Numbered from the stretch's first letter, positions 5,408-11,404 are shown. The stretch is DNA of 38,571 nucleotides from a virus (IMGVR_UViG_3300022933_000011:1-38571); one strand, 5' to 3'. Notes: generated from the sequence alone by a model not told the origin. Translations and numbers: made by a program.

Positions 5408-6039
5408 CGGTTCAGGGCATCGCAGAATGCCTCACCCTCAAGGGCCAGTTTGTGGACACGGTCGACAGGTACCGCCCACTCCCTCCCGGTTGAGGTGTGG
5501 ATCGTGTCCCCGATTTCGGTCCAGACGAGCCGCCAATACGTTTCGGCTGTTTCTGGATCGTTGTCGTAGTCGAGGCCTTCGCCGAGAATGTCGCAGTTCT
5601 CCTCCGCCTCCTCGATCATCTCGCCGTTCTGAAACTTGACGCGGCTACGAAATGACGGCTGTTCCTCGATGGAATGAACCGTGAACACCGCCGCTGGGTA
5701 CAGTTCCGACACCTTCGCTATCCCGACATCGGCAGGACCCCAAGCGGTATCAAACCGGACTGTGACAGTTCCGTCGATGTCGTCGCAAAGAGTTGTGGAA
5801 CAGTCGCCCCACTTGACACCCCAGTTCTGATTGTCCCAAAGCCTCCGGTCGTTAGACAAGGCGTAGAACCTTACTTCCCCGTCTTCGTCTCTGATTGTGT
5901 CCTCTTCCGTGTACGGCGGAGGTGGGATTAGATGCGGAAGGAACCCGATGCCTCTGGCGAGGGCCGCTTCGACGGCTTGCTCGAAAGCACTCGCGGCTGT
6001 CCCGGTCACGTCCAATGTGTTGTGTACCCAGTTCGGCAT
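5404..6039 (-). CDS. Api92-like protein (DUF1281 family), 211 aa
   Basis: The N-terminus MPNWVHNTLDVTGTA is the hallmark of the Api92-like family, which opens with a ferredoxin-like domain (MPNWCxNxLxVxG). Homologues occur in many phages and plasmids; their function is unknown. A second typical segment, WGVKWG near residue 88, and the WGPADVGIAKVSELYP segment also fit. The ATG at 6039 follows AGGAGG closely and overlaps the stop of the 29-aa upstream ORF (ATGTAATG). The frame to 6084 is rejected because it runs through that ORF. Confidence 0.8.
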   Translation of the reverse strand: MPNWVHNTLDVTGTAASAFEQAVEAALARGIGFLPHLIPPPPYTEEDTIRDEDGEVRFYALSNDRRLWDNQNWGVKWGDCSTTLCDDIDGTVTVRFDTAWGPADVGIAKVSELYPAAVFTVHSIEEQPSFRSRVKFQNGEMIEEAEENCDILGEGLDYDNDPETAETYWRLVWTEIGDTIHTSTGREWAVPVDRVHKLALEGEAFCDALNR

Positions 6040-6128
6040 TACATGCCTCCTATCGTGATTTCGTCGTATCCGAGGTCCACGCACTTGACGTGACCCCAGT
6101 TGATCTCCGGTGAGAAGGTTTCCACCAT
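6039..6128 (-). CDS. Putative leader microprotein, 29 aa
   Basis: ORF MVETFSPEINWGHVKCVDLG... ends in ATG-TAA-TG, so its stop overlaps the start of the Api92-like gene, and its last codons encode that gene's AGGAGG site. It is the first ORF after the 6157-6185 promoter. It may be a real microprotein or a leader that controls translation of the next gene. Its own ribosome binding site is weak. Confidence 0.5.
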   Translation of the reverse strand: MVETFSPEINWGHVKCVDLGYDEITIGGM

Positions 6129-6156
6129 TTCTTCGGTTGATTGATTACTACTACTA

Positions 6157-6230
6157 ACCTTAGGCCCCGAATCAGGGAAAACCAACCTCTAGTGGAAGAA
6201 ATCCCTGATTCGAGACGTGACATCCGTCAC
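6157..6230 (-). promoter_or_regulatory. Promoter of the 6128-5102 operon with CRP-like box
   Basis: -10 TAAGGT (6157-6162), 17-nt spacer, -35 TTGGTT (6180-6185), then GTGAC-ATCC-GTCAC at 6217-6230, 31 nt further up, centred near -73.5. The upstream stretch ATCAGGGATTTCTTC is shared with the promoter of the 902-1285 gene. Confidence 0.7.
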
Positions 6231-6235
6231 ACCCT

Positions 6236-6448
6236 TCAGCACTCGATGCTGATCGGAACGCCACCCGGGTCGACGCCGAACAGCGCCCCGGCGTCGTTCC
6301 CCTCGGGATCTTGAGACGCGTACAGGAGCGACCCGTCGGACATCACGAGGGCAGCAGTGGATGACCTCCAGTCCTCCCGGGCCGTCTCTTCGTCGGTCAG
6401 TAGGCGGACATGCTTGATGGTTAGCCCGGTGGGCCATGCGTTGCTCAT
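6236..6448 (-). CDS. Hypothetical protein, 70 aa
   Basis: Begins MSNAWPTGLTIKHVRLLTDE. The ATG at 6448 overlaps the stop of the upstream gene as TAATG, so it is probably coupled to it. An ordinary soluble small protein; no family recognised. Its stop lies 6 bases from the operator of the next promoter. Confidence 0.65.
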   Translation of the reverse strand: MSNAWPTGLTIKHVRLLTDEETAREDWRSSTAALVMSDGSLLYASQDPEGNDAGALFGVDPGGVPISIEC

Positions 6449-7263
6449 TAGAAAGCCTCCATTGTTTTGACAAACCGGCCAGTCCCGGTCGGCAACTTGC
6501 GGGCACGGCCTTTGGCGTACAGGGCCACGATGCACCCGGCTGGATCCTCGTATCGGAAATCGGTGATGTCCCCGTCGATCACTGGGATGCCATGCCATGC
6601 ATCGGGGTATCCGGTTTCCTTGTGTTCTGCTGGGAAGACGACGGCGACGCACGCCCCGGTGGCGGTCTTTTCCCTGATGTCTTCTATGCCGTGTCGTTCG
6701 GTCGCGGAGAACGTGAGACGGTACCTGTCGGTCGGCCATTCGTCCCGGTCCCAGTGCTTCGTGTAGTCGTAGGTGACTACATTGTCTGGTGCTTCAGTTA
6801 GAAGCCACCCGGCGTGGTCTTCCCATCGGATGTCGGTAACGACGTTCAGCCGTCGGCCCAACTGTTCGGTCCGCCCGGCCAACTGAACTGTTTCCCAATG
6901 GATTAGAGAGCACGCCTCGGATGGGTGCAGGCGAAGAAACTCCATCCGGTCTACTCCGACTTTCTGCGCGTAGGGCATCTCGAGACGGCCCGTGTGCCGG
7001 ATACAAACCTGCCTGCATGCTTTTGTGGAGTTGGTGCAGGCGTTGAGACCCGACATCCGGTGAGGTGCGCCCGTGAACGAGATCGTCAGGATCCGGTTCT
7101 TGACGATTTTCTGGTTTGGTTCGGACAGGTATGAGGCTTTGGCTGTCTGGTAACCGGTGGCCGTCCGGTAGTCCCACCATGCCTCTCGGGCTGTCTTGTG
7201 GGCGACAAGGTCGGGTTCCTGATTGACGAGGTAGGCGTTTAGGTTCTTCGTGGTGGTGGTCAT
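6448..7263 (-). CDS. Phage Gp88/DUF7227-like protein with Cys cluster, 271 aa
   Basis: Contains a cysteine-rich segment CTNSTKACRQVCIRHTGR (about residues 76-93) followed by alternating beta/alpha elements (TDIRWEDHAGWLLTEAPDNV; YRLTFSATERHGIEDIREK). This resembles phage proteins of the Gp88-like group, sometimes annotated as rolling-circle-replication-associated; the match is by recalled pattern only, and no catalytic HUH motif is evident. The ATG at 7263 is 6 nt after a TAGTAT -10 box, so the transcript should be leaderless. The gene is coupled to 6236-6448. Confidence 0.55.
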   Translation of the reverse strand: MTTTTKNLNAYLVNQEPDLVAHKTAREAWWDYRTATGYQTAKASYLSEPNQKIVKNRILTISFTGAPHRMSGLNACTNSTKACRQVCIRHTGRLEMPYAQKVGVDRMEFLRLHPSEACSLIHWETVQLAGRTEQLGRRLNVVTDIRWEDHAGWLLTEAPDNVVTYDYTKHWDRDEWPTDRYRLTFSATERHGIEDIREKTATGACVAVVFPAEHKETGYPDAWHGIPVIDGDITDFRYEDPAGCIVALYAKGRARKLPTGTGRFVKTMEAF

Positions 7264-7577
7264 GGGTTCATACTACCGGTAGTTGACGGCTTTCCACCGT
7301 GACATCCGTCACAACACCCGTCATCACCGTTGGCCGGATGGTCGCATGGGCTATGTGAGCCGTTGTTGTATCTGCTCCATCCGGCGCACGCCTTGGTGGT
7401 GGCGATCATGCTGTCTCCGGCGCACACCTTGCGGCATTCGTCCACTTGGACGTGTTCGTCGTCTTCACCAAAAAAGAAGTCCGGCAACATGCCCTTGCAG
7501 GCACCATCGTTGACCCAATCCGTCAACGACTCACGGACCGCTGGAGGCATCCGAATGTACCCCGCACCACCAGTCAT
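7260..7577 (-). CDS. WhiB-like iron-sulfur protein (atypical), 105 aa
   Basis: WhiB-like proteins are actinobacterial 4Fe-4S transcription factors. The segment DWVNDGACKGMLPDFFFGED (residues 20-39) matches the first cysteine and D-x-FF block of the family. Further cysteines follow at DECRKVC (48, 52) and KAC (64), but spacing is C-x3-C-x11-C, not the usual C-x2-C-x5-C, and no GVWGG turn is seen. The start is uncertain: ATG 7577, ATG 7550 or a GTG near 7617. The stop TGA overlaps the next ATG, and the last 20 or so codons lie inside the next gene's promoter and operator. Mycobacteriophage WhiB proteins are known regulators; the role here is inferred. Confidence 0.5.
   Translation of the reverse strand: MTGGAGYIRMPPAVRESLTDWVNDGACKGMLPDFFFGEDDEHVQVDECRKVCAGDSMIATTKACAGWSRYNNGSHSPCDHPANGDDGCCDGCHGGKPSTTGSMNP
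7270..7312 (-). promoter_or_regulatory. Leaderless promoter with CRP-like box (7263 gene)
   Basis: -10 TAGTAT (7270-7275), six bases before ATG; GTCAACTACCGG just upstream; GTGAC-ATCC-GTCAC at 7299-7312 centred at -42.5. The whole element lies within the 3' end of the upstream WhiB-like ORF. Confidence 0.7.
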
Positions 7578-7626
7578 CAGCCAAGCCCGATCTAGCCTAG
7601 TCGGGGCACCGTTCACGGATGCGGTA

Positions 7627-8031
7627 CTACAGAGCGCCGCACCCCGGAGAGTCGAGAGCCTCGTAGCGGACGTACATCCCCCACGTTGAGCCGTCGTCCA
7701 CGACGAGGGAAGTGCAAGCGTCCCGGTCGGAAACTTCCAGCACCGAACCTTCGGGGAAACCCGCTCCTCCCATCCGTGGGTGCTGCCGGGCAATGACCGC
7801 GAACCCTCGCGAAGTGTGGCGAACAATTCGCATGGTGCCCGGATGAGCGATCGGATGGTAGGTGCCCGACAGAGGGAAGCCCGGCCCGTGGCTGGTGCGG
7901 CGAACCACGGCACCGACCGGGCCGCAAGCCGCACCGACCGGGCGACCGACGAAGCCATCGGCGGTGACGCCGACGCGGACGCCGTAGGTGTCGAAGATGT
8001 ATTCGACGATGGTGGTCAGGGTGGCGGTCAT
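7627..8031 (-). CDS. Hypothetical protein, 134 aa
   Basis: Starts MTATLTTIVEYIFDTYG at the ATG at 8031, overlapping the upstream stop (TGATG). Small-residue- and Gly-rich, beta-type sequence with no membrane segment; no family recognised. The junction sequence, including the first codons, is an exact 25-bp repeat of that at the next gene upstream (8398-8422). Third gene of the operon driven by the 8711-8753 promoter. Confidence 0.65.
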   Translation of the reverse strand: MTATLTTIVEYIFDTYGVRVGVTADGFVGRPVGAACGPVGAVVRRTSHGPGFPLSGTYHPIAHPGTMRIVRHTSRGFAVIARQHPRMGGAGFPEGSVLEVSDRDACTSLVVDDGSTWGMYVRYEALDSPGCGAL

Positions 8032-8042
8032 CACTTGGCCTC
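8018..8042. repeat. 25-bp direct repeat at gene junction (copy 1)
   Basis: Identical to 8398-8422. It spans the end of one gene (EAK-stop), the TGATG overlap and the codons for MTATL of the next, including the GGAGG-like site or part of it. Confidence 0.7.
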
Positions 8043-8411
8043 GCACCGGGCAATCAACTCAGCGAGCCGATCCCGGTTCACTTTCAGCGACCGGCCTCGC
8101 TGCTGCCAAGCGAACCGGTACTGCTGGCGCTCCGACGGGTACGTCCAATCGCTGTCCCAGTCCTCACCCATCCAGAGCGCAATCAGGAACTCGATCTCGT
8201 CGTGGATGCCGACCAGTTCGATCGTGGACACCTCCACCGCTTTGCCTTGCTTGCGGAGCGGCTCGGTGAACAACTCCTCGCCGACCTCGACCCACCACTC
8301 CGACCCCTGCTCCTCCATCATGTCGATCGCTGCGTCGGTCAGCCGAACCGGGACGCATGTCCCGTCCATCTCGAAGCCGTCCTCGCTGACGTAGGTAAGG
8401 GTGGCGGTCAT
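8031..8411 (-). CDS. Hypothetical acidic protein, 126 aa
   Basis: Starts MTATLTYVSEDGFEMDG at 8411 with GGAGG upstream and a TGATG overlap with the previous stop. Acidic N-terminal half (MMEEQGSEWWVEVGEE near 31-46), basic C-terminal 30 residues (QQRGRSLKVNRDRLAE). No family recognised. Coupled between 8411-8704 and 7627-8031. Confidence 0.65.
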   Translation of the reverse strand: MTATLTYVSEDGFEMDGTCVPVRLTDAAIDMMEEQGSEWWVEVGEELFTEPLRKQGKAVEVSTIELVGIHDEIEFLIALWMGEDWDSDWTYPSERQQYRFAWQQRGRSLKVNRDRLAELIARCEAK

Positions 8412-8422
8412 CACTTGGCCTC
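8398..8422. repeat. 25-bp direct repeat at gene junction (copy 2)
   Basis: Identical to 8018-8042; see that entry. It suggests the two adjacent junctions arose by duplication or recombination at the start site. Confidence 0.7.
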
Positions 8423-8704
8423 CATGACGGTTGTGAACTCAAGGTGCTTGTGGTCATGGGCGATGACCTTCACCCACCGGACCTGACTAAGTTCAATGAA
8501 GTGCAGCCGGTCGGTGGCCTCCACGAGGCCGTCGCTGTCGCGTGAAACCTCACGACCCGTCAGGAACCTGTCGCTGACAGCGGAGACCCGGAGGAGGGCA
8601 GTGAGGTTCTCGGTCCTGACCCGCAGGTAGTGGGTGGCCGAGTCGCTGGTGTCGTCAAGGACGAACTGGGCTGCTTCTTGGATGGTGAGGGTGGTGGTGG
8701 TCAT
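8411..8704 (-). CDS. Hypothetical protein, 97 aa
   Basis: Begins MTTTTLTIQEAAQFVLDD at ATG 8704, six bases after the -10 TAGTAT, so leaderless translation is predicted. First gene of an operon running to the WhiB-like gene. Mixed alpha/beta soluble protein; family not recognised. Confidence 0.65.
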   Translation of the reverse strand: MTTTTLTIQEAAQFVLDDTSDSATHYLRVRTENLTALLRVSAVSDRFLTGREVSRDSDGLVEATDRLHFIELSQVRWVKVIAHDHKHLEFTTVMEAK

Positions 8705-8710
8705 GGGTTC

Positions 8711-8753
8711 ATACTACCGGCAGTTGACGGGTTTCCACCGTGACGTCCGTCAC
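8711..8753 (-). promoter_or_regulatory. Leaderless promoter with CRP-like box (8704 operon)
   Basis: -10 TAGTAT (8711-8716), GTCAACTGCCGG upstream, GTGAC-GTCC-GTCAC at 8740-8753 centred at -42.5. Nearly the same sequence as the 7263 promoter. Confidence 0.7.
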
Positions 8754-8887
8754 AACACCCCCGGGAGGCAGAAGGGACCAACCAGCCTCGCCCCCCGGGG
8801 GAAATCTGGGATTGCAACACACTCGGCCCAGCGGCGTGTGAATCCTGTCTTCCCTGTTGCGGCGTCTGTGAACTCGATGGCACCCAT
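8750..8887 (-). CDS. Possible small coupled gene, 45 aa
   Basis: ORF MGAIEFTDAATGKTGFTRRW... starts at 8887 in a TAATG overlap with the preceding gene's stop, the coupling style used by certain genes here. It ends inside the next promoter's operator. A GTGTGAATCC repeat (8836-8845) lies inside it. No family recognised; it may be untranslated. Confidence 0.4.
   Translation of the reverse strand: MGAIEFTDAATGKTGFTRRWAECVAIPDFPRGARLVGPFCLPGVL
8808..8845 (+). repeat. Bipartite repeat, single copy
   Basis: GGGATTGCAA at 8808-8817 and GTGTGAATCC at 8836-8845, starts 28 bp apart; the TGCA core is in the same register as the CCCGGTGCA boxes. Confidence 0.5.
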
Positions 8888-9039
8888 TAGTTGGTCCCCT
8901 TCGCTTCGTTGACGATTCGTGTAACAAGTTCAACGAACCAGTCGCCGTCGGTGATCACGTTGATCCGGTGGGTGACAATGGCGTCGATCATGTCAAGCAG
9001 ATCCCCGCCGATGGCTGCTGCCGTGGCGTCGATGGTCAT
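8887..9039 (-). CDS. Hypothetical microprotein, 50 aa
   Basis: Starts at ATG 9039, overlapping the upstream stop (ATGA). Sequence MTIDATAAAIGGDLLDMIDA... is helix-prone, with a possible amphipathic helix at residues 8-30. No family recognised. Confidence 0.6.
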   Translation of the reverse strand: MTIDATAAAIGGDLLDMIDAIVTHRINVITDGDWFVELVTRIVNEAKGTN

Positions 9040-9314
9040 GACTTCTCCAATGCTGAGGTCAGTTCCCAAACGAGTGCGTTGGCCTGAGTGGGGGAAAGAA
9101 ACGCCTTGGTGTCCTCCCCGAAACTGATGACGAGAAACGAACCGTCGCGGTAGGCGTCTGCGGTGGGGAGAGACGACGCGTGGATTGCAACGGTCGTCCA
9201 CTCCTGCTTATCGCTGATGAAATCGATGATGGTTGTGGAGCAGCCCTTGTCGGTCGTGTTTGCTTCGATGGTGAGGAAGTCGCTGAATAGTTGGGGTCTT
9301 ACTTTGGTGAGCAT
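9036..9314 (-). CDS. Hypothetical protein, 92 aa
   Basis: First gene of a short operon (9314 to about 8750). ATG 9314 follows an AAAGGA site. Sequence begins MLTKVRPQLFSDFLTIEAN, is mixed alpha/beta and soluble, and contains SFLVISFGEDTKAFLSPTQA near residues 59-78. No family recognised. It has a promoter with a CRP-like box at 9354-9416. Confidence 0.65.
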   Translation of the reverse strand: MLTKVRPQLFSDFLTIEANTTDKGCSTTIIDFISDKQEWTTVAIHASSLPTADAYRDGSFLVISFGEDTKAFLSPTQANALVWELTSALEKS

Positions 9315-9353
9315 GTTGGTCCTTTGGTTGTTGGTCTTTACCTCTCACAACCA

Positions 9354-9416
9354 AGGATAGCGGCACCACACCAAATACCAACCTCTAGTAGACGCTTTAT
9401 GTGTGACGGGTGGCAC
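9354..9416 (-). promoter_or_regulatory. Promoter of the 9314 operon with CRP-like box
   Basis: -10 TATCCT (9354-9359), 16-nt spacer, -35 TTGGTA (9376-9381), then after 21 nt a degenerate palindrome GTGAC-GGGT-GGCAC (9403-9416), centre near -62.5. Confidence 0.65.
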
Positions 9417-9472
9417 ACCTCCGGCCCTACCCGGGCGAGCCCCCGGTCGCTTCCTGGTACGTCCGGTGTATC

Positions 9473-9621
9473 TGGGATGCGTTCCCGGGCGTCTAGGCAG
9501 GTGTGAATCTGGGATGCAGTGTCCGGCTCTTCCCGGTGTGTGAATCTGGGATGCAGTTCCCGGTGGGGTTCGGTGTGTGAATCTGGGATGCGTTGGTGGG
9601 TTCACATCTGCGTGTGAATCT
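9473..9621 (+). repeat. Four-copy tandem bipartite repeat, 37-bp period
   Basis: GTGTGAATCT at 9501, 9538, 9575 and 9612 (exactly 37 bp apart). Each has TGGGATGC(A/G) starting 28 bp upstream (9473, 9510, 9547, 9584). The downstream box of one unit follows directly on the repeat of the previous one, so the units are chained. Confidence 0.8.
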
Positions 9622-9782
9622 GTTAGGCATGCTTGACGGGTGGCACGCTACGGGGATGTTTTTGGGTGCTTGTGCAGGTCGGGCCCTGTTTTCGGTGACC
9701 ACCCTCGCCGGGGGGGGTGTTGGGTAAAACCCCGTGTCTACCGGTAATCCCCAAGTAGAAACCCCAGGGAGAAGGGTCAACC

Positions 9783-9986
9783 CTAGTTCACCAACGACGC
9801 AGAACCATCACCCAAACGCACAGCAACAGCACCCTTCACCACAGCCAACGCAGCAGCCAACCCAGCCGCCACAGCAACCTTCCACTCCGCAACACCAAGA
9901 TCAAACAACCGATCAGCAGACAAAACACCAAGAGCCGCCTGCAAAAACGTTGCAACCACACGCTCAACCAGATCCTTACTAAACAT
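9783..9986 (-). CDS. Holin, r1t-type, 67 aa
   Basis: Holins form holes in the cytoplasmic membrane and time lysis. This small protein begins MFSKDLVERVVATFLQAALG, has two hydrophobic segments (about residues 8-27 and 37-53, separated by a short turn with DRLFDLGVAEWK) and ends in a polar tail with RLGDGSASLVN. That is the pattern of the lactococcal r1t holin family common in actinophages (recalled, not searched). The start is ATG 9986 with GAGG upstream; a longer frame from 10022 is rejected. It is the last gene of the lysis block before a 468-bp gap. Confidence 0.8.
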   Translation of the reverse strand: MFSKDLVERVVATFLQAALGVLSADRLFDLGVAEWKVAVAAGLAAALAVVKGAVAVRLGDGSASLVN

Positions 9987-10006
9987 GACTACCTCACAAA
10001 ATCGAA

Positions 10007-10020
10007 GCGCCAGCAGGCGC
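10007..10020 (-). terminator. Small hairpin upstream of the holin gene
   Basis: GCGCC-TGCT-GGCGC followed on the minus strand by TTCGATTTT, a weak intrinsic-terminator shape just before the holin ribosome binding site. It may instead control holin translation. Confidence 0.35.
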
Positions 10021-10032
10021 ACGGATGGGTCC

Positions 10033-10082
10033 TTTTGGTGTTTTTTGGTGTTTGTGGTGTTTGGGTTTTGTGTTGTTTGTTT
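10033..10082 (-). other. G-free (A/C-only rich) transcript leader
   Basis: On the transcribed (minus) strand about 50 nt have no G, only A, C and a few T. The RNA would be unstructured and rich in C over G, like a Rho-loading site or a translation-standby region ahead of the holin. Confidence 0.4.
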
Positions 10083-10104
10083 CTCGTGGTCTTTGGTTCT
10101 ACTG

Positions 10105-10314
10105 TTAGATGTTGTTTAGGAGGGTGATGGCTGCAGCAGTGATCGCCGTTATCAAACTTGCGGGAACTGTGTACATCCACCGTTCCACTAAACGGATTCT
10201 GTGCTCAATGTCCCTGTTGCGTCTCTCCTGAGCGATTATTAGCGAGTCGAGTTTCCCTTCGATGCCTTCAAGTCTTTCATTCAAAATAGCCAAGGTGACT
10301 TCTACGCTGCTCAA
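10105..10314 (-). CDS. Coiled-coil/TM lysis-associated protein, 69 aa
   Basis: A heptad-like helix (residues about 5-45: VEVTLAILNERLEGIEGKLD...) is followed by one membrane segment near the C-terminus (about 46-66, YTVPASLITAITAAAITLL). This is the layout of XhlA-like or second-holin/antiholin proteins found beside phage holins. I place the start at TTG 10314: it overlaps the upstream stop as TTGA and has GGGAGG seven bases upstream. ATG 10329 has no such site. The role in lysis is inferred from position and topology. Confidence 0.65.
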   Translation of the reverse strand: MSSVEVTLAILNERLEGIEGKLDSLIIAQERRNRDIEHRIRLVERWMYTVPASLITAITAAAITLLNNI

Positions 10315-10946
10315 CTGATTGCCTCCCATGTTGCTTGATCTACTTGGCCTGTAACGGGGAGATCAAGGATGGATTGGACAAGTTTCGTTGTTTTGCGGGT
10401 TTCTGAACCGAAGTGTCCGTCTACTTCCAGGAAGTAATCTTCTTCTGTTTCAGTATCCATCAGGATTTCGTTGCAGATTGCTTGCCATTCGGTGACGAGT
10501 TCGTGTTCGTCGCCTTCGCTGATTGTTACCTGCCCTGGGGTTTCGGTGCCTTCTGGTTCAATGTTTACGGGTTCTTCTTCAGTGTGTGCAGGTGGAACCC
10601 ATGGGCATTCGGTTGATAGGCCTGAGTCGGCGTCAGTGGTTGCGTCGGTGTCGTCTGGCCAGGAGCGCAGATACCGGAGTGTTGGGGCCCACGATTCGTT
10701 TATGACCCCTGTCGGGTACTGCACCCCTTTGTTTGGGTATGCGGCCAAGAAACCGGTTTCGACAAGTTCGGCGATTAAGCCCCGGATTGTGTCGGCTTGG
10801 GCACGGTTGAAGATTCCTTCTACGCCAATGGTGAATCTTTGACGAGTTTCGGGTTCGTAGCCGGTTTCGGTAGACGCGTTCCCTTCAGCGTCAACTATCC
10901 AGCCGTGGAATCCAGTCGCGTCGCTGATCCATAGTTCGTTTGCCAT
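10311..10946 (-). CDS. Peptidoglycan-binding-domain protein, 211 aa
   Basis: The C-terminal 65 residues (WQAICNEIL... DGHFGSETRK... LPVTGQVDQATWEAI) match the PG_binding_1 fold: helix, DGxFGxxT turn, helix, VTGxVDxxTW. The middle is acidic and proline/threonine-rich (linker), and the N-terminal about 80 residues carry another small domain of unclear type. No amidase, lysozyme or peptidase motif is visible, so it may be a virion-associated or lysis accessory protein rather than a complete endolysin. ATG 10946 has TAGGAG upstream. It is followed by the coiled-coil/TM gene and the holin. Confidence 0.7.
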   Translation of the reverse strand: MANELWISDATGFHGWIVDAEGNASTETGYEPETRQRFTIGVEGIFNRAQADTIRGLIAELVETGFLAAYPNKGVQYPTGVINESWAPTLRYLRSWPDDTDATTDADSGLSTECPWVPPAHTEEEPVNIEPEGTETPGQVTISEGDEHELVTEWQAICNEILMDTETEEDYFLEVDGHFGSETRKTTKLVQSILDLPVTGQVDQATWEAIS

Positions 10947-10979
10947 ACCTGTCTCCTACATTTTGAGGCTAGACACAGA

Positions 10980-11144
10980 TTAGTCGAAGCGGCGTCTTAG
11001 CAGCGGAGCCTTGCGGAGACGTGCTGTGGTCGGTGATTCGATTTTGGCGATGGGGGTTCTTGGGAGACGGGTTTCGATTTGTTCGAGAAGGGCGACGAGT
11101 TTCGTTACGGTTTCCTCGATCGTGGTGTTCGTTGTGGTGCTCAT
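10980..11144 (-). CDS. Hypothetical protein, 54 aa
   Basis: Begins MSTTTNTTIEETVTKLVALL at ATG 11144, overlapping the stop of the upstream zinc-ribbon gene (ATGA). One amphipathic helix (residues 8-27), then a basic tail ending RLRKAPLLRRRFD. No family recognised. The frame to 11225 is not used. Confidence 0.55.
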   Translation of the reverse strand: MSTTTNTTIEETVTKLVALLEQIETRLPRTPIAKIESPTTARLRKAPLLRRRFD

Positions 11145-11341
11145 GAACAGCCCGTTGTTTCTCCGCAGTCGGGACAGATGTGGCATGCTCCTGCTGGCTG
11201 CGTCGGGGCAGCGCAGAAATGACACCGGTTCTTCGTGGGTGTTTGTGTTGTAGGTGTGCAGTAATCGGTGTCGTTCACCGTTCCGTCCTTTCGTAGGGTC
11301 CCCCAGTTTGTCACATTAAATCGGATAGGTGGCCTGACCAT
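11141..11341 (-). CDS. Zinc-ribbon protein, 66 aa
   Basis: The C-terminus has CHFC and CHICPDCGETTGCS (last 22 residues), two CxxC pairs forming a zinc ribbon of a type frequent in actinophage small proteins. The start is uncertain: ATG 11341 (MVRPPIRF) is preferred; a GTG at 11371 would add 10 residues. Divergent from the plus-strand gene at 11405, so a promoter may lie in 11342-11404, but none is clear. Confidence 0.6.
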   Translation of the reverse strand: MVRPPIRFNVTNWGTLRKDGTVNDTDYCTPTTQTPTKNRCHFCAAPTQPAGACHICPDCGETTGCS

Positions 11342-11404
11342 TCCGCATTCTCGACGATTCCTTCTGTACACTTTCGGGTAGGCGGCCTATACGAGGAGTG
11401 CCCG

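Larger units (their letters stand above)
9315..9782. other. Large intergenic region between lysis block and left arm (468 bp)
   Basis: No gene is seen. It contains the 9314 promoter and operator; four full bipartite repeat units between 9473 and 9621 with a regular 37-bp period; a second CRP-like variant (TTGAC-GGGT-GGCAC, 9633-9646); and a GC-rich stretch with a run of eight G at about 9710-9717. Plus-strand ORFs overlapping it have no support. Confidence 0.65.

Noticed and set aside
7578-7958. Longer upstream reading of the WhiB-like frame
   Set aside because: It overlaps the 7627-8031 gene over its length and has no support of its own.
8709-8933. Minus-strand ORF across the 8711-8753 promoter
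   Set aside because: It reads through promoter and repeat DNA; the coupled small ORF at 8750-8887 in another frame has better start support.
9473-9621. CRISPR-like spacing of the GTGTGAATCT repeats
   Set aside because: The repeat is only 10 bp (up to 18 bp extended), intervals are short and GC-rich, and no cas gene is present.
9734-9982. Plus-strand ORF rich in Gln/Pro opposite the holin
   Set aside because: Antisense shadow of the holin gene; no ribosome binding site.
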